DNA of 64,000 nucleotides from Rhizobacter sp. Root1221 (GCF_001425785.1 NZ_LMDI01000045.1:215725-279724); one strand, 5' to 3'. Positions 43,854 through 54,219 are shown, counted from the stretch's first letter. Translations and numbers: made by a program. The notes: generated by a model from the sequence alone, not told the origin.

Positions 43854-44819
43854 ATGAGCAGTCTGCAGATGTCTTCCACGCCCGCCGCCGGCCTGGCGCG
43901 TGCGGTGCGCCATCGCCCGCGCCGCCGCGGCGACGGCGCCACCGCGTGGCTCTTCGCGGCCCCCGCCACGGCGCTGCTGGGCGTCTTTCTCGTGCTGCCG
44001 TTCCTGATGGCGGTGGTCCTGTCGTTCACCAACAAGCGGCTGATCAGCGCCGAGGAGCTCGGCACCAACTACGTGGGCTGGCGCAACTACGCGCGACTGA
44101 TCGAGGATGAGGCCTTCTGGGCCGCGCTGAAGAACAACTTCCTGTTCGTGGCGATCGTCGCGCCGCTGCAGTCGGTCTTCGCGCTGCTGCTGGCGGTGCT
44201 GGTCAACAAGCCACTGGCCGGCAGCCACCTCTTTCGCACGGTCTACTTCATGCCGGTGGCCACGACAATGGCGGTGGTGGCCGTGATCTGGTCGCTGATG
44301 TACGCGCCCGATGGCGGCGTGGTCAACCGCTTCCTCGGCTTCGTGAGCTTCGGATTCATGGCCCCGCAGGACTGGCTGCGCGATCCGGCATGGGTCCTCT
44401 ACGCGGTGATGGTGCTGTCGGTGTGGCAGGGCGTGGGCTTCCAGATGCTGGTGTTCCTGGCCGGCCTGCAATCGATCCCGGCCGATCTCTACGAAGCGGC
44501 CAAGCTCGACGGCGCCACGCCGTGGCAGCAGTTCCGCTTCATCACCGTGCCGATGCTGAAGAACACGACGATCTTCGTGCTGATCACCACGACGATCTAC
44601 GCCTTCCAGCTCTACACCCAGGTGCAGGTCATCGCCAGCAGCGGCACCGCGGCGCCGATCGATTCGTTCCGCACCGTGGTGATGCTGATGGTGCACGAGG
44701 GCTTCGGCAGCGGAAAGATCGGCTATGCCTCGGCGCTGTCGGTGTTCTTCTTCGTGCTGGTGCTCGCGATCTCGATGCTGCAGCGCCTGCTGCTGAAGGA
44801 AGAGAGGGCCGTCGCATGA
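43854..44819 (+). CDS. ABC sugar permease (MalF/UgpA-like)
   Basis: A 321-residue inner-membrane permease with six predicted helices and the EAA loop (LYEAAKLDGATPWQQFRFIT) that contacts the ATPase. The N-terminus is basic (RHRPRRRGDG) before the first helix. It is coupled by an ATGA overlap to the second permease. Confidence 0.93.
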   Translation: MSSLQMSSTPAAGLARAVRHRPRRRGDGATAWLFAAPATALLGVFLVLPFLMAVVLSFTNKRLISAEELGTNYVGWRNYARLIEDEAFWAALKNNFLFVAIVAPLQSVFALLLAVLVNKPLAGSHLFRTVYFMPVATTMAVVAVIWSLMYAPDGGVVNRFLGFVSFGFMAPQDWLRDPAWVLYAVMVLSVWQGVGFQMLVFLAGLQSIPADLYEAAKLDGATPWQQFRFITVPMLKNTTIFVLITTTIYAFQLYTQVQVIASSGTAAPIDSFRTVVMLMVHEGFGSGKIGYASALSVFFFVLVLAISMLQRLLLKEERAVA

Positions 44820-45694
44820 CCCACGATTCGCAACGCGTTGCCGATCGGCGCGGCCGTCTCGCGCTCTATGCGGCGCACGGCCTGCTGGCCGCCTTCTTCC
44901 TGCTGCCGCTGGTCTTCATGTTCGTCTCGGCTTTCAAGACCGACGAGGCACAGCTGCTGCAGGACATGAACAGCCTGGCCGCGTTCCTGCCCACTGGCCG
45001 GCTGGGGGCAACCAACTTCGCCGAGGTGATGCACAACACGCCGTTCGTGCGCGCGTTTCTCAACTCGCTGCTCGTGGTGGGCGTGACGGTGACGCTGGGC
45101 ATCCTGGTCAACAGCATGCTGGCCTACGCGCTCGCGCGGCTGCGCTTCGCGGGCCGCAACCTGCTGCTGTCGGTGGTGATCGCGCTGATCATCGTGCCGT
45201 TCGAGGCCATCGCGGTGCCCCTGCTGCTGGTGGTGAATGAACTGCCCTGGTTCGGCGGGCAACGCGGGTGGCTCGATTCGTATCACGTGCAGATCATCCC
45301 CTTCATCGGGAATGCGTTCTCGGTGTACCTGTTCTACCAGTTCTTCACCGCGCTGCCCAAGGACCTGGAAGAAGCCGCGCTGGTGGATGGTGCCGGGCGC
45401 TTTCGCATCTACTGGAGCATCGTGATGCCACTGTCCAAGCCGGTGATCGCCACCGTGGCGGTGCTGCAGTTCCTTGCGCGCTGGGGCGACCTGCTGTGGC
45501 CGGTGATGGTGGTGCGCGGCGAAACCTTCGCCACCTTGCCGCTGGCGATGCAGACCTTCTTCGGCCAGTTCCCGCGCCAGTGGGGGCAGGTGATGGCGTT
45601 CGCGGCGCTGGTCACGCTGCCGACCCTGGTGGTTTTTCTCGTGTTCCAGCGTTGGTTCGTCAAGAGCGCGATTTCCAGCGCGATCAAGGGGTAA
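44816..45694 (+). CDS. ABC sugar permease (MalG/UgpE-like)
   Basis: A 292-residue inner-membrane permease with six helices and an EAA loop (LEEAALVDGAGRFRIYWSIV). The start overlaps the first permease stop. It ends 4 bp before the ATPase gene. Confidence 0.93.
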   Translation: MTHDSQRVADRRGRLALYAAHGLLAAFFLLPLVFMFVSAFKTDEAQLLQDMNSLAAFLPTGRLGATNFAEVMHNTPFVRAFLNSLLVVGVTVTLGILVNSMLAYALARLRFAGRNLLLSVVIALIIVPFEAIAVPLLLVVNELPWFGGQRGWLDSYHVQIIPFIGNAFSVYLFYQFFTALPKDLEEAALVDGAGRFRIYWSIVMPLSKPVIATVAVLQFLARWGDLLWPVMVVRGETFATLPLAMQTFFGQFPRQWGQVMAFAALVTLPTLVVFLVFQRWFVKSAISSAIKG

Positions 45695-45698
45695 TGAC

Positions 45699-46784
45699 AT
45701 GGCAGCTGTTTCGTTGCGAGGCATTCGCAAGACATACGACGGGGGCATCTCCGTCATCAATGGCGTGGACCTCGAGATCGCCGAGGGGGAGCTCATGGTC
45801 TTCGTGGGCCCCTCGGGCTGCGGCAAGAGCACGATGATGCGCATGATCGCCGGGCTCGAAGACATCAGCGAGGGCGAACTGCGCATTGGTTCGCGCGTTG
45901 CCAACGACCTGCCGCCGGTGCAGCGCGACGTGGCGATGGTGTTCCAGAGCTACGCGCTGTACCCGCACATGACGGTCGCCGAGAACATGAGCTTCGGCCT
46001 CCGCATCGCCGGCCGTCCCAAGGCCGAGGTGAAGCAGGCCGTGGGCCGCGCGGCCGAGGTCCTGCAGATCACCCACCTGCTCGACCGGCGGCCCAAGGCT
46101 TTGTCGGGCGGCCAGCGCCAGCGCGTGGCGATCGGCCGGGCGATCGTGCGCAAGCCCAAGGTGTTCCTCTTCGACGAACCGCTGTCCAACCTCGATGCGG
46201 GCCTGCGCGTGCAGATGCGCGTGGAGTTGACGCGGCTGCACCGCGAGCTGGGCGCGACGATGATCTACGTGACCCACGACCAGACCGAAGCGATGACCAT
46301 GGGCGACCGCATCGCCGTCTTCGACCAGGGCGTGGTGCAGCAGGTCGGCCCGCCCATGGCGCTGTACCAGCGGCCGGCCAACACCTTCGTTGCGCAGTTC
46401 CTCGGTTCGCCGCGGATGAACCTGCTGCCGGCGCAGGTGAGCGTGGACGGCGCGGAGGCCTTGCTGCGGGTCGACGGCCTGGGTGAGGTCAGGATGCCTG
46501 CGCCTGCCCAGCTGGGCGACGCCACGCAAGTGACCCGCATCGGCGTGCGGCCCGAGTCGCTCGACGTCGGCACCGGGGGCTGGCAGTTGCCGCTCAGCCT
46601 GGTCGAGCGCCTGGGCGACACCACCCTGCTCCATGGCACGGTGCCAGGCAGCGAAACGCCGCTGTCGATCAAGCTGGGAGACGCCGAGTCACCGTGGGAC
46701 ATCGGCGACCGCATCGGTGTGCAGCCACGCGCCGGCCACGTGCTGCTGTTCGATGCGCAGGGACAGCGCATCGGCGTGGTCTAG
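45699..46784 (+). CDS. ABC transporter ATPase (MalK/UgpC-like)
   Basis: A 361-residue nucleotide-binding subunit with Walker A GPSGCGKST at 37-45, Q-loop VFQSYALYPHM, signature LSGGQRQRVAIGRAI, Walker B VFLFDEPLSNLD and H-loop IYVTHDQ. The C-terminal ~120 residues are the TOBE/MalK regulatory domain (TRIGVRPESLDV). It powers import through the two preceding permeases. Confidence 0.95.
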   Translation: MAAVSLRGIRKTYDGGISVINGVDLEIAEGELMVFVGPSGCGKSTMMRMIAGLEDISEGELRIGSRVANDLPPVQRDVAMVFQSYALYPHMTVAENMSFGLRIAGRPKAEVKQAVGRAAEVLQITHLLDRRPKALSGGQRQRVAIGRAIVRKPKVFLFDEPLSNLDAGLRVQMRVELTRLHRELGATMIYVTHDQTEAMTMGDRIAVFDQGVVQQVGPPMALYQRPANTFVAQFLGSPRMNLLPAQVSVDGAEALLRVDGLGEVRMPAPAQLGDATQVTRIGVRPESLDVGTGGWQLPLSLVERLGDTTLLHGTVPGSETPLSIKLGDAESPWDIGDRIGVQPRAGHVLLFDAQGQRIGVV

Positions 46785-46859
46785 CCCAACCGATTCCCTT
46801 TTCAGACCTCACTGCTGGCGTCTTACCGGGCGCCCGCCAGGATTCCCTTGATTGTCCCC

Positions 46860-48365
46860 ATGAAGAACCAAGTCCAACTGATCACCTATGCCGACCGACT
46901 CAGCGGCGGCGGCCTCCCCGAACTGCATGCCCTGCTGCGCGCGCCCCTGGCCGGTGTGTTCGGCGCGGTGCACATCCTGCCGTTCTTCCATCGGGTGGAC
47001 GGCGCCGATGCCGGCTTCGATCCGATCGACCACACGCAAGTCGACGCGCAGCTCGGTGGCTGGCACGACATCAAGTCGCTCACGCAGGACGTCGACGTGA
47101 TGGCCGACGTGATCGTCAACCACATGTCGTCGGACTCGCCGCAATTCCTCGACTACTCGGCCAAGGGCGCGGACTCCGAATACGCGGGCCTGTTCCTCAC
47201 CTTCGACGCGGTGTTTCCGCAGCGTGCCACGGAGCGCGAGCTGCTCGGCATCTACCGCCCGCGGCCCGGGCTGCCGTTCACCCATGCGACGCTGAAGAAC
47301 GGCGAACATCGCTTGCTGTGGACCACGTTCACGCCCAAGCAGATCGACATCGACGTGCACAGCCCGGCCGGGCAGCAGTACCTGCAGGGCATCCTGCGCG
47401 CCTTGAGCGACAACGGCATCCGCATGGTGCGGCTCGACGCGGTGGGCTATGCGATCAAGCGCGCAGGCACCAGCTGCTTCATGATGCCCGAGACCTTCGC
47501 GTTCATCGGCGAGTTCGCGCAGCAGGCCAAGGCACTGGGCATGGAAGTTCTGGTCGAGGTGCATTCGCACTACCGGCAGCAGATCGAGATCGCGCAGCGC
47601 GTCGACTGGGTCTACGACTTCGCGCTGCCGCCCCTGGTGCTGCACGCGTTCGCGTTCAAGACCGCCGAACGACTGAAACACTGGTTGTCGATTCGGCCCG
47701 CCAATGCGCTGACGGTGCTCGACACGCACGACGGCATCGGCATCATCGACATCGGCTCGGCCGCCGCCGACCGCGCGGGGAACCCCGGCCTGGTGCCCGA
47801 CGATGAACTCGACCACCTGGTGGACTGGGTGCACGACAACAGCCGTGGCCAGAGCCGCGAGGCAACCGGCGCCGCCGCTTCCAACCTCGACCTCTACCAG
47901 GTCAACTGCACGTTCTTCGATGCGCTCGGCGGCGACGAGCGCGCCTACCTGTTGGCGCGTGCGATCCAGTTCTTCGTGCCCGGCGTGCCGCAGGTCTACT
48001 ACGTCGGCTTGCTGGCCGGCGCCAATGACATGGAGCTGCTGCAGCGCACCGGCGTCGGCCGCGACATCAACCGCCGCCGCTATGCCATGGGCGAGGCGGA
48101 ACGCGAACTGGACCGTCCCGTGGTGCAGGCGCTGCTGGAGTTGATCCGCCTGCGCAACACACACCCGGCCTTCAGCGGGCGCTTCGAGCTGCTGGACACC
48201 GACGGTCAGACGCTGTCGATGCGCTGGCGCCAGCGCGACTCGTTCGCCGAACTGACCCTGCACCTGGGGTCGTTGGCCCATTCGCTGCGCTACAGCGCGG
48301 AGCCCGGCGTGCCTGAGCGGATGGTGCTGTTCGGACGGATCGCCGCCGACGCGACCCTGCCATGA
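46860..48365 (+). CDS. Sucrose phosphorylase (GH13 subfamily 18)
   Basis: A 501-residue cytosolic enzyme closely matching characterised sucrose phosphorylases along its whole length. It would convert sucrose plus phosphate to glucose-1-phosphate and fructose, saving one ATP relative to hydrolysis. Visible are the start VQLITYADRL, DGADAGFDPIDHTQVD, nucleophile Asp193 (RLDAVGY), acid/base Glu233 (EVHS), stabiliser Asp291 (DTHDG) and GVPQVYYVG. I chose the ATG at 46860. Related glucosylglycerate or glucosylglycerol phosphorylases cannot be fully excluded by eye. It is the last gene of the LacI-controlled operon. Confidence 0.92.
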   Translation: MKNQVQLITYADRLSGGGLPELHALLRAPLAGVFGAVHILPFFHRVDGADAGFDPIDHTQVDAQLGGWHDIKSLTQDVDVMADVIVNHMSSDSPQFLDYSAKGADSEYAGLFLTFDAVFPQRATERELLGIYRPRPGLPFTHATLKNGEHRLLWTTFTPKQIDIDVHSPAGQQYLQGILRALSDNGIRMVRLDAVGYAIKRAGTSCFMMPETFAFIGEFAQQAKALGMEVLVEVHSHYRQQIEIAQRVDWVYDFALPPLVLHAFAFKTAERLKHWLSIRPANALTVLDTHDGIGIIDIGSAAADRAGNPGLVPDDELDHLVDWVHDNSRGQSREATGAAASNLDLYQVNCTFFDALGGDERAYLLARAIQFFVPGVPQVYYVGLLAGANDMELLQRTGVGRDINRRRYAMGEAERELDRPVVQALLELIRLRNTHPAFSGRFELLDTDGQTLSMRWRQRDSFAELTLHLGSLAHSLRYSAEPGVPERMVLFGRIAADATLP

Positions 48366-48560
48366 CGCACTGACGGACTGGCTCGGGGGCTCCCCCGGCG
48401 CGAGTCGATGGGGCGGCACACCGCCCGTTGTCCGAAGGACAGCACCGATCCGATGAATTCCCCTCTGGACGCCTGGCTCACGCAGGCGTCCCGGATTGTC
48501 ACGCCGGTGCTGGAAAGCCGGGGTGCCTTGCTTTTTGTTCACTCACATGACGGAGACGAC

Positions 48561-51500
48561 ATGAAACGCATCGATGGACGAAGTACCCCCGCAGCCGCCC
48601 CCGAATCCTCGGTCACCCCACTCCTGCCGCCGTCTGACCAGGCGCGCACTCGCGGCACACTGCCCCCCGGCCCCCAGGGGTTCGAGGCACGTTCGCACAG
48701 CTCGAGGTTGAGTGACAGCGCCGGCCTCAAGGCGCTGGGCTTGCAGCGCTCGCGCACCGCCTTCGCCAAGCTCGAGCGCCACAGCGGTCCGACGCTGACG
48801 CCCGAACCGTTGCCCCCCCTCGCATTGCTGGCCAGCACGCCGCATGGTGCGGTGTCCGGCGCGCGTCCTTTCGTTCAAGCCACGGCACGTGCCTCGCTGT
48901 TCGGTTTGACGGTGCCGGAGGAAACACGGCACCACGTGCCCTCCGCGGTCACCGTGTCGCGCTTGCGGCCCGCCACGGGAAGCGCCGCCAGCAGCATCAC
49001 GGCCGAACGGCTCAATACCTGGCTGGCGCGGCGGCCGCCCCTGGAGAGCGATGTGATGCTCGCCGACGGCAGCCGGATCCATCGCTACAGCGCCACGGAC
49101 GACCAGGCGGGCTCGGCCCGAAGCGAGGCTTTCTACACCGCGACGCCGGGGCTCGCGGCCGCCATCCTCACGATCCATCCGGAAGCCGAGGCGCGGGCGG
49201 GCACGGCGCCGTCCGCCGCGCAGATCGCCGAGCAGCTGACGGCACCGCCGCTCGGGCTGCTCACCGGGGTCTGGCCCTTGTCCGGCGGGACGAGCCTCCA
49301 CCTCCACAACAATCGGCTGCACGTCTTTTCGGGGGCGGGCGCTGGCGTCGATGCGCCGGGCCAGTGGCAGGCCATCTCCATCGCACCCGTGGCGGCACAG
49401 CGCGAACGGCTGCAGATGCTGGGCCAGCAAGGTGACGGCGAGGTCTATGGGCGCGCCGGCCCCCATCTACTGCGCCTGCGGGCCGAAACGGTCGACATCC
49501 TCGAATTGCCGGGGGTGGGCGCCGAGGATGTGGTTCGCGTCGGCCCCGACAAGGTCGCCCATGCGTTGCAGGAGGGGCAGTTGCGCCGCATCGGCAACGG
49601 TGCAGCCGCGGTGCCCGAGGTGCCTCGGCCCATCGCACTTTCGCGCTGGAACGGCGCGGGCGGACTCGAGCCGAGTCCATCCCGACCGGTCGACTTCCTC
49701 GTCCACGGCCAGGCCGCGAATCAAGGGCTGATCGTGCTCGACCAGAGGGGCCGGCTGTACGAAGCACCGATGTCCGGGGATGGCCCGATCGAGGCTCGTC
49801 GCCTGCCGCTGCCCGCGTCCATGCTGCCCGCGGAGGACTGGACCGTCACCGACTTCGGCCTCGCCCAGGATGGTTCGCTGCAGGCCTTGTGCGAACACAA
49901 GGCCGGCGGCCGAGTGTCGCTGCAGCGGTCACCGGGCGCGGAGTCCCTGCAACCGGCGTTCCGGATCGACCAGCCGCTGCTCCTGGTGGCCCGCGAGGGC
50001 CTCCACGCGCCCGAGTCCGAGCAGATGGACAACCGCATCCAGTACGACGGGCATGCGGAGTTCGGCTCGCACCAGGGCATCGCGCACTATCGCGCGAGCC
50101 CCGACCACCCCTGGACGGAACTGCTCGACGCCGCGGGCAAGCCCGTGTCCGATGTCATCCGGCTGGCGAGCGGTCCGTTCGGTTTCATCGACCGCAAGCC
50201 GCTCTATGCGTTGCTCGCGGATCCGCCCGCGATCGTTGCGCTGAAACTGCAGGGGCGCACCACCGTGCTGCCGGCCCTCGACGCCGGCGCGGCCGTGGCG
50301 GGCGGCCCGCTCGCGGTTGTGCCAGCCCGCGTGGAAGCGACCACCGAACCGTTGTTCCATCTGACGGTGCCGGCGGGAGAGGTCCGGGCGTTCACGGTGG
50401 ACAAGGAAGGCCATGTCTACGTGCTGGATGTACAAGGACATCTCTCCACGAACCGGCCGGCGCCCGCTTCGGCCGCCGATGTGTCGCCGGGGTCTGCACC
50501 CCTGCCCGGGCGCATCGACGCCGGGTTGCTGAGCCCGCTCGGCATCGCATTGGGGGGCGACAACCGGCTCCACGCCCTGGACCGGCAGCCGGACGGCCAT
50601 GTGCTGCTCAAGCGGCTGAGCGCCGAGCAGGTGTGGGAAGAGGTGCCCATCGACTTGTCGACCGTCGCCGGCGCCAAGCCCCAGGAGCTGCGCATGTCTC
50701 GCACCGGCCAGATCGAGTTGCGGCTCGAGCAGCATGGCTGGCATGCCGTGCTGCCCGCGATGACCGATCCACGGACCGGCGGGCTGTTGCCGAGCCGGGT
50801 CGATCCGAACCCGGTCGATCCTCCGCGCGCCACGGAAGGCATCAACGCGGGCACGAACACGAGCATCGATCACCAAGGCCCGACGCGCGTGCGGCTGCCG
50901 CTCCCCACGGCACCCCAGTCGGCGAACCACAACATGGTCACGACGACCGCCCTGCTGGGCAACACCTCGACCGACCCGTTGAGCTGGACCTCGAACGCCA
51001 AGACACTGGCGCGCAACACCCGCAGCCACCTCGGTGCATTGGCCAGCGCGGCGGGCGACGTGTTCCTCGACAGTGCACGTGCCACCGGCAACGCGCTCGG
51101 CTTCACGGCGATGCGTGCAAGCCAGTACGAACGGCTCAAGGGCCACTTCCATGCCGCCGACCAGGCACACCAGGCGCTCGGCGCCCTGCTGGCCGACGGC
51201 GGCGACTCGTTGGCCCGGCATGCCGGGTCGGCACGGTCTCCGGCCGACCTGCCGTTGCCCCCGCAAGACCAGGCGCAGCTCGTCGCGCTCCGCGAACAGA
51301 CCCTGCAACGCCTGCTCGCCGATCTTCGCAAGATCGGCTTCGAAGAGCGGGCGCTGGATCCGACCTTCGCCGCGAAGAAAGACACCTTCAGCGCGACCAC
51401 CGTGACCTACAAGGCGGCTGAAACCGTGCGCAGCGCGGGCCGCAGGCTGCAGGAGGGCCTGAGCGACCTGACCGGCCGTTCGAACGACTTGCTGCCCGTC

Positions 51501-54080
51501 CTGGCAGACGCCTTCTCGCGGATCGACCCCTCCGAACAGCAGTCACCGGGTCTCAGCCCGCTGGAACGCGGCATGGTCGAGGAGATCCACCGGACGCTGG
51601 CACAGTTGGGCGAAGCCGGTGTCCGGCTCGCCACCCGCCCCGCCCCCGCCGCGAGCGCCGACGAAGCCACCCGCGACCGCCGCGACAACCAGGCGATCCG
51701 CACGGCCAGCATCTCGCACTTGCTGGTGACCTATGACCAGTTGCTGCAGGCCGCCGGCCCCGACGATGTCGCCGCGGCCCAGGCTCGGATCGAGGGTCCC
51801 GGACCGCACCGGCTGTCCCACCTGGGCCTGTCCTCCTGGATCGACCTGGAGGCTTTCGACGAAGTGGCCTCGACCTTCCGCGATGACATGTCCACGCCGC
51901 ACTCGGCGCGGCGCCAGCAGTTGCTCAAGAGCATGGGTTTGCCGGCCGATGCTGCGCCCGACCAGATGGCCGCACGCATGTCGGCACTGCTGCAAGATCT
52001 CTACAACCGCAGCACGTTCTTCTCGACCAGGATCGACGGCATCGCGCTGGGCGGACGGGCTGGCCACACCGATTGGGAAGATTGGAGCGCGCTGCCCATG
52101 TCAGCCGGCGGCGAGGCAATCCATGCGCTGGGGGTCGAGCGCATCGGAGACTCCAAGGATGGCGATGCCGGGCTGGTCGCCTTCTTCGTGCGCCATGCCA
52201 GGGGCAGCGGCTCCGTCAGTGCCGGCCCCAACTTCGACCTGAAGCCCGGCAAGGGTGTCGGGGAGCATCTCCATCCGTCCCACAGCGTGCGCCAGGCGGT
52301 CAAGGCGAGCTGGAACGCCAATGCCACCATCGTGCGCATGTCCGCCTCCGTGCAGCACGGGGTGGGTGCGGCGGTCCTGCTATCGCCCGAGACCATCCCC
52401 GAGTTCGCCAGGTTGCTCTTCGATGCCGGGGACTCTGACACCACCAAGCTGCTGGCGCGCGGGTGGAACGAAGGGGCCATCGGCCTGGACCTGTTCGAGA
52501 CGAACCTGAACTACCTGACCGACATCGGCGCCGCAGCCAATGCGGTCGACCTGTCGAGAACCTACGGCAAGGACGACAAGAGTTCGGTGGGCTTCAGCGT
52601 CGGCGGCACGTTGCGGGCGTCGCTCAACGCGCACGCCTCGGAGATGGAGCTGCACCTCGACCATGCCTGGAACGAAATCCTGGGTCTCGAGTTCCAGGGG
52701 TCGATCGACTTTCGCGCCAGTGCGAATGCGCAGATTCGGGCCGGTGGCTTCATGGCCACGGCCTGGGACCTGTTGTCATCGTCCAGCGGTCTCGGGAACT
52801 TGCAAGTGGCCGCCATCAATGCGTCGGTGAGCGACGCGAACCTGCCGCTCGACCAGGCCGCCAGGGCAGCGACCGGTGTGTGGAACACCGTGACGGGCCG
52901 CCGGGACGAAGCACCGGTACTCGGCACCTCGACGTACAAGCGCACCCTGGACGCCCAGGCGGGCCGCAGCATCACGCCCGGCGAATGGACCAGTGCCCTC
53001 ACCCGGCTCCGCGAGGCGTCGAGCGATGCGGCCGCCGAACTCGGCGATGCCGCGATGCCCGCCCTGCCCAGCGAGCGCATCGCGTTCCTCGACCGCGCCA
53101 TCGCGCGTTTGCAGGGCAACGCCGCCACGGCGATCGAAGCACGCGGGGCGTTTGAAGGAAGTGCGCTTGTGCGGCAACGTGAAGATGCCCGCATCGCCAC
53201 GCGGTCCGGGGCCGACGCCTTGTGGCATGTCCGCTCGAGCGTCGCACGGACACGCCTGGTCGACAGCCTGAAGGGCCTCAAGCAGCAAGAACTGTCTGCG
53301 CGCGAGCACCGGGCCCGACTGGTCCCCGGCGCTCGCGTCGAGCTGAACCTGCTCGGACGCGAGTCGCTCGACCTGCTCGTCACGCGGGCCCTCGGGCACA
53401 CTGGCCTGGGCGGCAAGCTGGCCGAGGCACACGCCATCAAGGACCAGATTCCCGGACTCGCCGACGTGATGGCGCGCTTCAAGGGAATCGACAACATCAA
53501 CCAGGTCCGCTTCGTCTTCGAGATGCGGCCACAAGCCCTGGCCGCCATCAATGACGCGCTGGCCTTGAAAGAACAGCAGGACGCGCTCCGGGTCGACCGC
53601 ACCGCGAGCATCGCGGACGAGGAAGCGCCTGCGCCAGCCTTGGACAATGACGGCGTGCAACTCGACTGGCGGGAGGTGCTGGAGCTTGCCCGCTACAGCC
53701 CCGATCTGTACCGGCTGGCGGTCATCGCCCCTCACAACACGGATGACAACCCGAGCATTGCGAGCGTCGGCCTGCTCGGCGTCACCCACACCACCTCGGC
53801 CAGCGCATCCCACCAGCTCTTCCAGGCCGAAGTGCAGTTCCTCTACGGCATGCACGACGAGTTGGCTGGCGTCGAAGTGCTGGAGGGCGGCGCGCGTGCC
53901 TTGGACAAGGCCTTCCAACCGCTGCGCCGGGCCGGCGTGGCACCGGTGGCGTTGAGCTCGCCTGCGCCCGATGCCGCTTTCGGCCCGGCATCCCCCCGCG
54001 GCGAGCGGGTCGGTTTGGCAGAGCAGCGAAGCGCCTTCGAACAGGCGAAAGCTGCGGCCGCATCGAACATGCCGAGCTAG
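48561..54080 (+). CDS. avrE: AvrE/DspE-family type III effector
   Basis: A giant protein of about 1839 residues, the size of AvrE, DspE and WtsE. The N-terminal ~130 residues are Ser/Pro/Thr-rich. Next is a propeller-like region whose GLLTGVWPLSGGTSLHLHNN and following HVF...GQWQ...GDGEVY match the DspE/AvrE segment LLTGIW...IRLHDDKIHIL. The C-terminal region (ASVQHGVGAAVLLSPETIPE, LLARGWNEGAIGLDL, FSVGGTLRASLNAHA) matches the DspE region before its beta-barrel repeats. Known members act as water/solute channels in plant membranes and cause water-soaking. The ATG at 48561 has GGAG at optimal distance; in-frame ATGs lie upstream (48453). No chaperone or secretion genes are adjacent and I see no clear PIP or hrp box. 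Confidence 0.85.
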   Translation: MKRIDGRSTPAAAPESSVTPLLPPSDQARTRGTLPPGPQGFEARSHSSRLSDSAGLKALGLQRSRTAFAKLERHSGPTLTPEPLPPLALLASTPHGAVSGARPFVQATARASLFGLTVPEETRHHVPSAVTVSRLRPATGSAASSITAERLNTWLARRPPLESDVMLADGSRIHRYSATDDQAGSARSEAFYTATPGLAAAILTIHPEAEARAGTAPSAAQIAEQLTAPPLGLLTGVWPLSGGTSLHLHNNRLHVFSGAGAGVDAPGQWQAISIAPVAAQRERLQMLGQQGDGEVYGRAGPHLLRLRAETVDILELPGVGAEDVVRVGPDKVAHALQEGQLRRIGNGAAAVPEVPRPIALSRWNGAGGLEPSPSRPVDFLVHGQAANQGLIVLDQRGRLYEAPMSGDGPIEARRLPLPASMLPAEDWTVTDFGLAQDGSLQALCEHKAGGRVSLQRSPGAESLQPAFRIDQPLLLVAREGLHAPESEQMDNRIQYDGHAEFGSHQGIAHYRASPDHPWTELLDAAGKPVSDVIRLASGPFGFIDRKPLYALLADPPAIVALKLQGRTTVLPALDAGAAVAGGPLAVVPARVEATTEPLFHLTVPAGEVRAFTVDKEGHVYVLDVQGHLSTNRPAPASAADVSPGSAPLPGRIDAGLLSPLGIALGGDNRLHALDRQPDGHVLLKRLSAEQVWEEVPIDLSTVAGAKPQELRMSRTGQIELRLEQHGWHAVLPAMTDPRTGGLLPSRVDPNPVDPPRATEGINAGTNTSIDHQGPTRVRLPLPTAPQSANHNMVTTTALLGNTSTDPLSWTSNAKTLARNTRSHLGALASAAGDVFLDSARATGNALGFTAMRASQYERLKGHFHAADQAHQALGALLADGGDSLARHAGSARSPADLPLPPQDQAQLVALREQTLQRLLADLRKIGFEERALDPTFAAKKDTFSATTVTYKAAETVRSAGRRLQEGLSDLTGRSNDLLPVLADAFSRIDPSEQQSPGLSPLERGMVEEIHRTLAQLGEAGVRLATRPAPAASADEATRDRRDNQAIRTASISHLLVTYDQLLQAAGPDDVAAAQARIEGPGPHRLSHLGLSSWIDLEAFDEVASTFRDDMSTPHSARRQQLLKSMGLPADAAPDQMAARMSALLQDLYNRSTFFSTRIDGIALGGRAGHTDWEDWSALPMSAGGEAIHALGVERIGDSKDGDAGLVAFFVRHARGSGSVSAGPNFDLKPGKGVGEHLHPSHSVRQAVKASWNANATIVRMSASVQHGVGAAVLLSPETIPEFARLLFDAGDSDTTKLLARGWNEGAIGLDLFETNLNYLTDIGAAANAVDLSRTYGKDDKSSVGFSVGGTLRASLNAHASEMELHLDHAWNEILGLEFQGSIDFRASANAQIRAGGFMATAWDLLSSSSGLGNLQVAAINASVSDANLPLDQAARAATGVWNTVTGRRDEAPVLGTSTYKRTLDAQAGRSITPGEWTSALTRLREASSDAAAELGDAAMPALPSERIAFLDRAIARLQGNAATAIEARGAFEGSALVRQREDARIATRSGADALWHVRSSVARTRLVDSLKGLKQQELSAREHRARLVPGARVELNLLGRESLDLLVTRALGHTGLGGKLAEAHAIKDQIPGLADVMARFKGIDNINQVRFVFEMRPQALAAINDALALKEQQDALRVDRTASIADEEAPAPALDNDGVQLDWREVLELARYSPDLYRLAVIAPHNTDDNPSIASVGLLGVTHTTSASASHQLFQAEVQFLYGMHDELAGVEVLEGGARALDKAFQPLRRAGVAPVALSSPAPDAAFGPASPRGERVGLAEQRSAFEQAKAAAASNMPS

Positions 54081-54189
54081 GGCTTGGCCGAGCGAGGCAT
54101 GGGGTGGCCTCCTGGAACGATCAGTTCAGGCAGGAGGCCGCGCGCCAGGAGAACCCGGTCAACAGCGAGGCCGGCCGCACGCTGGCCCA

Positions 54190-54219
54190 GTCTGGTCGCG
54201 GCAACATGCCGGACCAGAC
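54190..54219. terminator. Long hairpin between the effector and esterase genes
   Basis: GTCTGGTC...GACCAGAC encloses CGGCA-ACA-TGCCG, giving a stem of about 13 bp with one bulge between two convergent genes. It lacks a T-run, so it may be a bidirectional stabiliser or a Rho-assisted terminator. Confidence 0.45.

Noticed and set aside
48366..48560. PIP box or hrpII box upstream of the AvrE-family gene
   Set aside because: TTCG elements are present but none has the TTCGB-N15-TTCGB arrangement.
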